Shown: one piece after another, positions 1-4,928 of the stretch
How the letters are laid out: each line of letters begins with the position of its first letter
Position numbering within the stretch: the stretch's first letter is position 1
Assembly (NCBI GenBank): GCA_003487005.1
Contig: DNFG01000275.1
Coordinates: forward strand, 1 to 6,840
Direction of reading: 5' to 3'
Source of the DNA: Bryobacterales bacterium
GTDB lineage: Bacteria; Acidobacteriota; Terriglobia; Bryobacterales; Bryobacteraceae
Length of the DNA stretch: 6,840 bases
Notes under the pieces: generated by a model
Seen by the model: the letters and a program-made list of their open reading frames with translations, nothing else
What the model was told of the DNA's origin: nothing
The model's database searches: none
Program-made: the position numbers and the translations under genes

Positions 1-255
1 CTGGCGCTGATGGGAGGCGCGGACGGCCAGATCGGACAAGTAAGTGCAATAGTCTGTATCGGTTAAGGAGCGGGCGAGGCCAACCAGGAGGGGTCCGTCC
101 CAGGCGGTGATGACGAGGTTGGCGTTTTGCCACATGGCGAGCATGCGTTCGCGGTCGTGGAGGGGGCGGCGTTCGCCGAGGGTCGAGGCGGCGTAGAGAT
201 CGAGGACGTCGTTGAAGTCGATGTTTTGGATGCCGTGGCGGTAGAGGATGGGCAT
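1..255 (-). CDS. GNAT family N-acetyltransferase, N-terminal 85 residues (C-terminus beyond window)
   Basis: This is the first part of a probable GCN5-related acetyltransferase, a cytoplasmic enzyme family that moves an acetyl group from acetyl-CoA to an amine; its substrate cannot be told. Translation of the complement gives an open frame from the ATG at 255-253 to the window edge. Visible GNAT features are the STLGERRPLHD stretch (residues 25-35), a strand with LVITAWDGPLLVGLARS (47-63), and the strand YLSDLAVRASHQRQ (72-85), which leads into the acetyl-CoA-binding loop. That loop (Q/RxxGxG/A) falls just outside the window, so the key binding residues are unseen. An in-frame GTG at 282-280 is a possible earlier start, but the ATG fits my memory of the family better. 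Neither start has a clear Shine-Dalgarno sequence. The gene is divergent from the exported DinB gene. Confidence 0.82.
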   Translation of the reverse strand, partial: MPILYRHGIQNIDFNDVLDLYAASTLGERRPLHDRERMLAMWQNANLVITAWDGPLLVGLARSLTDTDYCTYLSDLAVRASHQRQ

Positions 256-282
256 GGTGTTTTCGTATTGTCGCGCAGGCAC

Positions 283-291
283 TGGTATACT
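283..291 (+). promoter_or_regulatory. Candidate extended -10 promoter for the exported DinB gene
   Basis: The sequence TGG-TATACT matches an extended -10 element (TGn followed by TATAAT with one mismatch). Extended -10 promoters can work with a poor -35, and no good -35 is visible 16-18 bases upstream. Transcription would start near 298 and leave a leader of about 22 bases before the ATG at 320. This is motif matching by eye only. Confidence 0.4.
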
Positions 292-319
292 GGCGGAATT
301 CCCGAAGGGGGGATTCAGA

Positions 320-832
320 ATGAGGCAGATTGTAATGTTGGCGATGGCGGCGGCGCTGCTGAGTGGGGGGCCGGCGGCGGCGCAGACGGCGGCGCTGGAA
401 GGGATCCGGGGGGAGTTCAAGGCGGTGGCGGGCAGCGTGCTGAAGGCGGCGGAGAAGGCGACGGAGGAAATTTACGGATTCCAGCCGACGCCGGAGGTTT
501 TCACGTTGCGGAGGATGCTGCTGCACACGGCGGGAGCGAGTTACAGCCTGTGCGCGAGTTTTCAGGGCAAGCCGGGGCAGGGTCCGAAGGTGGACGCGCA
601 GGCGGCGATGGGGAAGGCGGAGGTCGTGACGACGCTGAAGGCGGCGTTCGCTTACTGCGAGGCGGCGATGGTGGGGGCGACGGACGCGACGCTCGCGGAA
701 GTGGTGACCGCCCCGTCAGGGACGAAGCGGCCGAAGAGCTACTATTTGAGCCATCTGATCGCTCATACGAGCCTGCATTACGGCAATATTGTGACGTACA
801 TGAGGCTGAAGGGGCTATCGCCGGGGGATTAG
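320..832 (+). CDS. Exported DinB-like (DinB/YfiT four-helix fold) protein
   Basis: The 170-residue product has an N-terminal signal peptide (basic MRQ, hydrophobic VMLAMAAALL, then small residues ending AAA before Q22), so it probably acts outside the cytoplasm. The rest fits the DinB/YfiT four-helix metal-binding fold. A histidine lies in the helix LRRMLLHTAG (H69), and the last helix carries HLIAHTSLHYGNIVTYMRLKG with H149 and H153; together these match the usual three-histidine metal site. The family includes thiol transferases and many proteins of unknown function, so no reaction is assigned. The ATG at 320 is chosen because AAGGGGGG lies about 7 bases upstream and the signal peptide begins there; the frame stays open upstream to an ATG at 248, which would bury the signal peptide. 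The gene converges on the cupin gene, and the stop codons share bases. Confidence 0.85.
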   Translation: MRQIVMLAMAAALLSGGPAAAQTAALEGIRGEFKAVAGSVLKAAEKATEEIYGFQPTPEVFTLRRMLLHTAGASYSLCASFQGKPGQGPKVDAQAAMGKAEVVTTLKAAFAYCEAAMVGATDATLAEVVTAPSGTKRPKSYYLSHLIAHTSLHYGNIVTYMRLKGLSPGD

Positions 833-1191
833 CCGGGCGGGCGGGTGAGGTGGCGGATGACTTCGTCGAACTCGGCGGTGGGCGAGAAGTCGACATACTC
901 AGTGTCTTCGAGCATTTCGGGGGCATGACCCGGGGCCCAGTAGACGACATCGCCGGCCTGGAAGTCGACGTGGCCGCTGGCGGTGTGCATCCGGACTTTG
1001 CCCTTGAGAATGAAGCCCCAGTGGGGACACTGGCAGAGGTCCCCCGGGAGTCCGGCGCAGGCCGGGCGGAGGTCGATGCCCTGCCGGGCGTGGACAAAAG
1101 CGACGCTGAGGGCGCCGGCGGGCATTTTCCGGAGTTCGACACCGTCGCCGGCGATGGCGACGGGGGCGTCTTCCCGATTGAGAACGATCAT
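829..1191 (-). CDS. Small single-domain cupin protein
   Basis: A 120-residue protein made almost wholly of one cupin beta-barrel. The metal-site region reads CQCPHWGFILKGKVRMH (residues 53-69), followed by the second cupin motif AGDVVYWAPGH (79-89). Candidate metal ligands are H57, H69 and H88. The glutamate of the classical first motif (HxH with a later E) is not evident, and C53 and C55 sit beside H57, so the metal site may not be standard. Cupins include dioxygenases, isomerases and sensors, and nothing here fixes a reaction. The start is well supported by AGGAGGG just before the ATG at 1191-1189. The gene lies downstream of pheA on the same strand with a gap of about 100 bases, so co-transcription is possible but not shown. 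It converges with the DinB gene, with the stop codons sharing TTAG. Confidence 0.85.
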   Translation of the reverse strand: MIVLNREDAPVAIAGDGVELRKMPAGALSVAFVHARQGIDLRPACAGLPGDLCQCPHWGFILKGKVRMHTASGHVDFQAGDVVYWAPGHAPEMLEDTEYVDFSPTAEFDEVIRHLTRPPG

Positions 1192-1295
1192 GGTCCCTCC
1201 TGAGGGGTCGGCCGGGATACCTGACGCTTTGGTGCAGGGGCTACGAGTGTAACACCGCCGGGCGCCGGGGTCACTCGGGGGGGGACCGGGGCAGG

Positions 1296-2147
1296 CTAGC
1301 TGGGGTAGCTGCCGAGGACGCGGAGGAGGTCGGCGAGTTCCTCGAGATGGCCGAGGGCACGCTGGACGCGGAGATCACCGGTGCTGCCGAGCAGGTCGAC
1401 GTAGAAGAGGTACTCCCAGGGGCGGCCGCGGAGGGGCCGGGATTCGATTTTGGTGAGGCTGAGATCGCGGAGGGCGAAGGCGCTCAGTGCCTTGAAGAGA
1501 GAGCCGGGCTGATTGCGGGTGGTGAAGACGAGGGAGGTCTTCCAGCCCTTCTTGGGGGGGCCGGCGGCGGGGAGGGGGGCCTCTCCGGCGCGGCGGAGGA
1601 GGAAGAAGCGGGTGTGGTTTTCGCGATCGTCCTCGATGGATTTCTTGAGGATCCGTGCGCCGTAGATCCCGGCGGAGACAGCGGAAGCGATGGCGGCGGC
1701 GTCGCGGAGACCGTCAGCCATGACCATTTTGACGCTGCCGGCGGTGTCGTAGAAGGGGGTTCGTTCGAGTTGGGGGTTGGCGGCGAGGAAGTGGAGGCAC
1801 TGGTTGAGGGCGACCGGGTGGGAGAAGACGCGCCGGAGGTCCTTGAACCTGACGCCCGGGGGAGCGATGAGGTTATGGACGATACGGACGTTGGTTTCGC
1901 CGGTGATGTGGTGGTCGAAGTTGAGGAGGTGGTCGTAGTTCTCGTGGACGGAGCCGTGGAGGGTGTTTTCGATGGGGATGACGGCGGCGTCGCAGCGGGA
2001 ATCGCGGAGGGCGGTAAAAACGTCCTCGAAGCGGGGGCAGGGGAGGATTTGAGAGTCGGGGCCGGCGAGGCGCATGACGGCTTCATGGCTGAAGGCGCCG
2101 GGCTCACCCTGGAAGGCGACACGGACGGGGGTCGGGCGCTTTTTCAT
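1296..2147 (-). CDS. pheA: Prephenate dehydratase with C-terminal ACT domain
   Basis: A complete 283-residue monofunctional prephenate dehydratase, which converts prephenate to phenylpyruvate, water and CO2 in cytoplasmic phenylalanine synthesis. The catalytic domain covers about residues 7-185: it opens with VAFQGEPGAFSHEA, carries IPIENTLHGSVHENYD (57-72), FSHPVALNQC (108-117) and ends with the conserved TRF motif (T179-R180-F181), whose threonine is essential in known enzymes. The ACT domain (about 202-280) contains NQPGSLFKAL and IESRP (234-238), the motifs that bind phenylalanine for feedback inhibition. No chorismate mutase domain is fused at either end. The ATG at 2147 is chosen because GGGAG lies 6 bases upstream; a longer frame from a TTG at 2216 lacks a ribosome binding site and adds non-conserved residues. 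The gene is divergent from the XRE/S24-like regulator gene. Arogenate dehydratase activity cannot be excluded from sequence alone. Confidence 0.96.
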   Translation of the reverse strand: MKKRPTPVRVAFQGEPGAFSHEAVMRLAGPDSQILPCPRFEDVFTALRDSRCDAAVIPIENTLHGSVHENYDHLLNFDHHITGETNVRIVHNLIAPPGVRFKDLRRVFSHPVALNQCLHFLAANPQLERTPFYDTAGSVKMVMADGLRDAAAIASAVSAGIYGARILKKSIEDDRENHTRFFLLRRAGEAPLPAAGPPKKGWKTSLVFTTRNQPGSLFKALSAFALRDLSLTKIESRPLRGRPWEYLFYVDLLGSTGDLRVQRALGHLEELADLLRVLGSYPS

Positions 2148-2188
2148 GGGAGTCTCCCGGAGGAACGCGGAAAATCGGGAGCAAGTTC

Positions 2189-2217
2189 TTGAGTTTGTTC
2201 CGAAATCGGAACACAAT
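2189..2217 (+). promoter_or_regulatory. Candidate promoter for the XRE/S24-like regulator gene
   Basis: TTGAGT (2189-2194) and CACAAT (2212-2217) each match four of six sigma70-type consensus bases and are 17 bases apart. The spacer is almost exactly filled by the palindrome at 2196-2213. The leader to the ATG at 2278 would be about 54 bases. On the complement, TAGAAT (2225-2220) is a possible -10 for pheA, but no good -35 goes with it. Confidence 0.35.
2196..2213. promoter_or_regulatory. Perfect-arm palindrome, candidate operator between pheA and the regulator gene
   Basis: TGTTCCGA-AA-TCGGAACA has two perfect 8-bp arms around a 2-bp centre, as expected for a site bound by a dimeric helix-turn-helix protein. 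It lies in the spacer of the candidate regulator promoter and upstream of pheA in the divergent direction, so one bound dimer could affect both genes. Autoregulation by the adjacent XRE protein is the simplest inference. GTTC-N8-GAAC is not a LexA box that I recognise. Confidence 0.55.
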
Positions 2218-2277
2218 TGATTCTAGGCGACATATCGTGTGTTACCTGCCGGATCGGAGCCGCGCTGAGATCATACC

Positions 2278-3072
2278 ATGGAACCTGCTGGCCAGAAACT
2301 GAAACGTGCCCGGGAGCGGATGGGGCTCCGTTACCGGGACGTGGAGGAGTATAGTCAGCGGTTGGCGGACCGGCGAAAGAACAGCGAATTTTCGATTGCA
2401 ATCAGCCGTCTTTCGGATATCGAGAACCGGGGGGTGGTGCCGACGATCTACAAGCTCTACTCGTTGTGCACGATTTACCGGCTGGACTTTCCGGAGGTGC
2501 TGCGGTGGTACGGGGTCAACCTGCCGGACCTGCCTGGGGACGCGTTGCATGTACAACAGCCGGAGCGGACCCATTTGTTGGGACTTTCGCCGGAGACTGC
2601 GGGACCGGAAGCACACATTCAGGTGCCGCTGTCGCTGGATCCGGGAATCGACCTGTCGCGGACGACTTTTCTGAGCCGGTTTATCCAGAGTTGGGGCGTA
2701 TTGCCGTTGATGCTGGTGGGAAGATTGGACTTAAGGAACCACCGGTACGGGTTTCTGGGGTTGGACGACTGGTGGATGCATCCGCTGCTCGCACCGGGAA
2801 GTCTGGTCCTGATTGATGAATCGCGGCGGAAGGTGGAGAAGACAGGATGGACAGGCGAGGCGGACAGACCGATTTATTTCCTGGAGCATCGGGACGGCTG
2901 GATCTGTTCATGGGCGTCACAGATGGGGGAGACGCTGGTGGCGATGCCGCATCCGGCGTCCGAGCTGGAACCAAGGGTTTTCCGGTTTCCGGAGGAGATT
3001 GAGGTAGTGGGGCGGGTGGCCGGGGTGGCACACCGGCTGGATTTCACGAAGCGGACGCCGGGCCGCTCCTGA
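2278..3072 (+). CDS. XRE-type transcriptional regulator with degenerate S24/LexA-like C-terminal domain
   Basis: A 264-residue probable DNA-binding regulator. Residues 4-75 resemble an XRE helix-turn-helix (GQKLKRARERMGLRYRDVEEYS, then ISRLSDIENRGVVPTIYKLYSL), with extra polar residues (about 28-38) between the helices. Residues about 157-255 resemble the LexA/S24 fold: HPLLAPGSLVLID (168-180), RPIYFLEHRDG (197-207) and the closing VVGRVAGVAHRL (243-254). In active members a Ser-Met pair precedes ExP and a lysine follows in the later strand. Here the matching stretch is DDWWMHP (163-169), with tryptophan at the serine position, and WICSWASQ (208-215) has no lysine. Self-cleavage therefore looks lost, and the domain may serve for dimerisation or ligand sensing. 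No strong ribosome binding site precedes the ATG. It is divergent from pheA, and its last 29 bases overlap the converging gene. Confidence 0.8.
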   Translation: MEPAGQKLKRARERMGLRYRDVEEYSQRLADRRKNSEFSIAISRLSDIENRGVVPTIYKLYSLCTIYRLDFPEVLRWYGVNLPDLPGDALHVQQPERTHLLGLSPETAGPEAHIQVPLSLDPGIDLSRTTFLSRFIQSWGVLPLMLVGRLDLRNHRYGFLGLDDWWMHPLLAPGSLVLIDESRRKVEKTGWTGEADRPIYFLEHRDGWICSWASQMGETLVAMPHPASELEPRVFRFPEEIEVVGRVAGVAHRLDFTKRTPGRS

Positions 3073-3472
3073 GGCCGAGCAGCAGGGTCTCGATATCCGC
3101 GAGGTAGAGGAGGCGCTCGGGTTCCCGGGCGGAGGCGGGGATGAGGTTGCGGTAATGGGCGAGGCGGAGCCAGGTCTCGATCAGAGTCTGGCGGTCAACG
3201 AGTAAACCGGAGAAAAACAGGGCCAAATCGACCCTCTGGTGTTCGAGGGGAAGGGCGAGCCATTCGTGGAAGCTGGTCAGGTGGCTTTCCCGGAGGGCGC
3301 GGTCGGCTTCGGCTTCTCCGAAGACCTGAGCGAGGCCGTGGTGTTTATAGATGCCGCTATTGGGGTCGCGAAGACGCGCGAGGTAGTCCAGCCGTCCAAA
3401 GACGGAAGGAATCTGCGCGAGAGTCCGGCGCCATAAATCCTCACTGGGCCGATGCCGTTGGTCCATCTTCAT
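3044..3472 (-). CDS. Conserved-looking helical protein of unknown function (142 residues)
   Basis: I do not recognise a named function. The product lacks a signal peptide and membrane segments, so it is probably cytoplasmic. It looks mostly alpha-helical, with regular Leu/Ala and charged positions, and stretches such as SEDLWRRTLAQIPSVFGRLDYL (residues 10-31), NSGIYKHHGLAQVFG (38-52), ETWLRLAHYRNLIPASARE (99-117) and LLYLADIETLLLGL (121-134). I recall similar proteins as hypothetical entries in Acidobacteriota, which is unverified. The first ATG (3472) is annotated; a second in-frame ATG at 3466 has GGA at a slightly better distance, and the choice is open. A good promoter lies about 50 bases upstream. 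The 3' end overlaps the regulator gene by 29 bases tail to tail. Confidence 0.72.
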   Translation of the reverse strand: MKMDQRHRPSEDLWRRTLAQIPSVFGRLDYLARLRDPNSGIYKHHGLAQVFGEAEADRALRESHLTSFHEWLALPLEHQRVDLALFFSGLLVDRQTLIETWLRLAHYRNLIPASAREPERLLYLADIETLLLGLRSGPASAS

Positions 3473-3520
3473 CCGTTGAAACCGTTCAAAGCCCGTCCGC
3501 TGTTCACATCTCTATTCCCA

Positions 3521-3549
3521 ACTATGATGCAAACGCGGGTCCGCGTCAA
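3521..3549 (-). promoter_or_regulatory. Sigma70-type promoter for the 142-residue protein, with inverted repeat in the spacer
   Basis: Read on the complement, TTGACG (3549-3544) matches five of six -35 bases, followed after exactly 17 bases by CATAGT (3526-3521), which matches four of six -10 bases. Transcription would begin near 3514, giving a leader of about 42 bases to the ATG at 3472. The inverted repeat ACGCGG-GT-CCGCGT (3533-3546) overlaps the -35 and spacer and could be an operator. This is the best-scoring promoter I see by eye in the window. Confidence 0.5.
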
Positions 3550-3710
3550 TTCGGGCAAAAACACGAGAAAGAGCGGGTCAGCGGGCGGGGAGCAGGGGTT
3601 CGTTCCGAGTTCAGAAAATCTTCGCGCGGGCGGTCCGAATTCACGAGCATCCGGGTAATGTTTGTTCGAGGCCACACACCTCAGGAAAAATCCCTGGAGC
3701 ACACACCACC

Positions 3711-3905
3711 ATGAAGCGTCTGTTTCTCGCGTTGATTCTGATCGTCCCCACCTTTGGCGCCGCCACGCTGCCGGACACCGCCATGTTCAACAATCCGTGG
3801 CCGGATTGCCTGCCGTGCCCCCCGCCGACGCCTCCGCCGGAACCCCCGCCTGATTCGACGAGCGCGGTCCCCGACAGCCTGCCCGTTCCCTCCGCAATCC
3901 GCTGA
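3711..3905 (+). CDS. Small exported proline-rich protein of unknown function (64 residues)
   Basis: The product begins MKRLFLALILIVPTFGAA, a compact signal peptide with likely cleavage near residue 18. The mature part of about 46 residues contains NNPWPDCLPCPP (27-38) with two cysteines in CxxC spacing (C33, C36), then a run of prolines and glutamates (PPPTPPPEPPP, 37-47), and ends SAIR. The cysteine is too far from the signal end for a lipobox, so this is not a typical lipoprotein. CxxC could form a disulfide or bind a metal, but the peptide is far too short for a thioredoxin fold. No strong ribosome binding site precedes the ATG (CTGGAG is about 12 bases away). The signal peptide and a perfect hairpin just downstream support a real gene; a chance open frame remains possible in such GC-rich DNA. 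Confidence 0.6.
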   Translation: MKRLFLALILIVPTFGAATLPDTAMFNNPWPDCLPCPPPTPPPEPPPDSTSAVPDSLPVPSAIR

Positions 3906-3935
3906 TTCTCTTCGATTTCTGAATGCCCCGCTGGT

Positions 3936-3962
3936 GCGGCGAGACATCCGTCTCGCCGCTTT
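3936..3962 (+). terminator. Perfect 10-bp stem-loop with short T tract, probable terminator
   Basis: GCGGCGAGAC and GTCTCGCCGC are exact reverse complements around the 4-base loop ATCC, followed by TTT. The stem lies 31 bases after the stop of the small exported protein gene and before the seven-helix protein gene, as expected for an intrinsic terminator. The T tract is short (TTTCCC), so termination may be partial. A copy of a dispersed GC-rich palindromic repeat is the main alternative. Confidence 0.6.
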
Positions 3963-4037
3963 CCCATTAGAAGACTGATATGCTATCGGTGAACTTCCGC
4001 TTCGGCCACCGTGGGCCGGCGGCGATCTCCGCGAACG

Positions 4038-4820
4038 ATGCCCGAACTGCCCCTTCTCGAACAGGCCCTCTGGATTGCACAGACGATTCTGTACGGGGTG
4101 CTGCTCGCGCGGTTGATTTCGTTGGGCTTAGCCGCGCAGCACAGGTGTCTGATTGCCTATCTTGGGCTTTCGATGGTGGGGGCGCTGCTCTTGATGGCGC
4201 TGCAATTCAATACGAACGCATACGCATACACCTGGGCTGGGGCAGTGATCGTGAGATCGGGATTGGCGGCGCTGGTGGTACGGGAGATCGCAGCGCAGGT
4301 TCTGGTTGAGTACCGGGGTTTGTCGCTACTCTCGCGGAATTCGATGGTTTGGGTGGTCGTGCTTTGTGCGCTGGGGTCGCTGGCGGCGATCTCATACGGG
4401 TTCGACTTCAGTGGCGAGAGCTTTCCGTTTCTGCGGATTCTCCTGCTCTTCGATCAGATGATGGCGCTGACGCTGATGTTTTGCCTGGTGATTCTGTTGG
4501 GGTTCGTGCTGTGGTTCCCTATGCCGTTGGCACGCAATGTTCAGTTGTACAGTTTCGGATTTCTGATTCCTCTGTTCGCGACGGGGGTGACCGTGGCGGT
4601 ACGGATGCTGGGCGGGCCGGAATGGCACCGTCCGATGAGCGGGATTTCGACGTTGGTCAACATTGTGTGTTTGGGGTGGTGGGCGATCTGTCTGCGCGCG
4701 GGGGCTGAATCGCGGGTGGGCGCGGCGATCATTCCGCGGGGTCCGGAGACGGAGCGGCGGCTGCTGGGTCAGTTAGCGGAGCTGAATCAGGTGCTTGAAT
4801 CAAGGCGCAAGAACATCTGA
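4038..4820 (+). CDS. Seven-helix integral membrane protein of unknown function
   Basis: A 260-residue membrane protein with about seven hydrophobic segments at residues 11-28, 36-56, 63-83, 102-120, 140-160, 169-189 and 201-220, then a polar cytoplasmic-type tail of about 40 residues. The tail ends in a short amphipathic helix (ETERRLLGQLAELNQVLESRRKN, 237-259) that could pair as a coiled coil. Positive charges after helix 1 and in the tail agree with a cytoplasmic C-terminus. There are no transporter, kinase or enzyme motifs I can name; the architecture resembles 7TM sensory modules without an attached output domain. The ATG at 4038 is chosen because the hydrophobic N-terminus starts at once; a GTG at 4011 would add nine mostly basic residues. 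Neither has a clear ribosome binding site. It precedes another unknown membrane-anchored protein on the same strand, 108 bases away. Confidence 0.78.
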   Translation: MPELPLLEQALWIAQTILYGVLLARLISLGLAAQHRCLIAYLGLSMVGALLLMALQFNTNAYAYTWAGAVIVRSGLAALVVREIAAQVLVEYRGLSLLSRNSMVWVVVLCALGSLAAISYGFDFSGESFPFLRILLLFDQMMALTLMFCLVILLGFVLWFPMPLARNVQLYSFGFLIPLFATGVTVAVRMLGGPEWHRPMSGISTLVNIVCLGWWAICLRAGAESRVGAAIIPRGPETERRLLGQLAELNQVLESRRKNI

Positions 4821-4831
4821 TTTGCGCTCAT

Positions 4832-4890
4832 TTGAGGGTAGGATTTAAGAACAAATATTGTTTACGTCGAGGAGTGTTTCGGTGTACGAT
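4832..4890 (+). promoter_or_regulatory. AT-rich patch with possible promoter elements for the 173-residue gene
   Basis: This is the most AT-rich stretch between the two membrane-protein genes. Two weak promoter readings are possible: TTGAGG (4832) with TATTGT (4856-4861, 18-base spacing), or TTTACG (4861-4866) with TACGAT (4885-4890, 18-base spacing). It also holds a small inverted repeat, AACAA-ATA-TTGTT (4850-4862). Only the first reading would leave the whole downstream two-stem structure in the transcript. Confidence 0.3.
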
Positions 4891-4923
4891 GGGCTAGCCG
4901 AATAGAGTCGGCTAGGGCACTCC
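4871..4923 (+). promoter_or_regulatory. Two-stem RNA structure in the leader of the 173-residue gene
   Basis: CTAGCCGA (4894-4901) and TCGGCTAG (4908-4915) form a perfect 8-bp stem with loop ATAGAG. Around it, GGAGTG (4871-4876) is the exact complement of CACTCC (4918-4923), giving an outer 6-bp stem that ends 5 bases before the ATG at 4929. The only Shine-Dalgarno-like sequence nearby (GGAG at 4871) would be paired in the outer stem. There is no T tract, so a terminator is unlikely. A cis-acting leader is possible; chance complementarity is also possible. Confidence 0.4.
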
Positions 4924-4928
4924 CAGTC

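Noticed and set aside
127..1203. Plus-strand open frame of 358 codons across the DinB and cupin genes
   Set aside because: It is a shadow: the translation is Gly/Glu/Ala-rich with no domain, while DinB and cupin motifs lie in the competing frames.
1347..2192. Plus-strand open frame of 281 codons antisense to pheA
   Set aside because: pheA is unmistakable on the minus strand; the antisense product is low-complexity and acidic, as expected from GC-rich codon bias.
2148..2216. N-terminal extension of pheA from a TTG at 2216, or a phenylalanine-rich leader peptide
   Set aside because: There is no ribosome binding site at the TTG, the ATG at 2147 has a good one, the Phe residues are scattered, and the frame runs into pheA without a stop.
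3980..4309. Plus-strand open frame of 109 codons starting with an ATG at 3980
   Set aside because: It overlaps the start of the seven-helix protein in another frame and shows no membrane or domain pattern.
4894..4915. Stem-loop after the seven-helix protein gene as an intrinsic terminator
   Set aside because: No T tract follows the stem, and it lies close to the next start codon rather than the previous stop.
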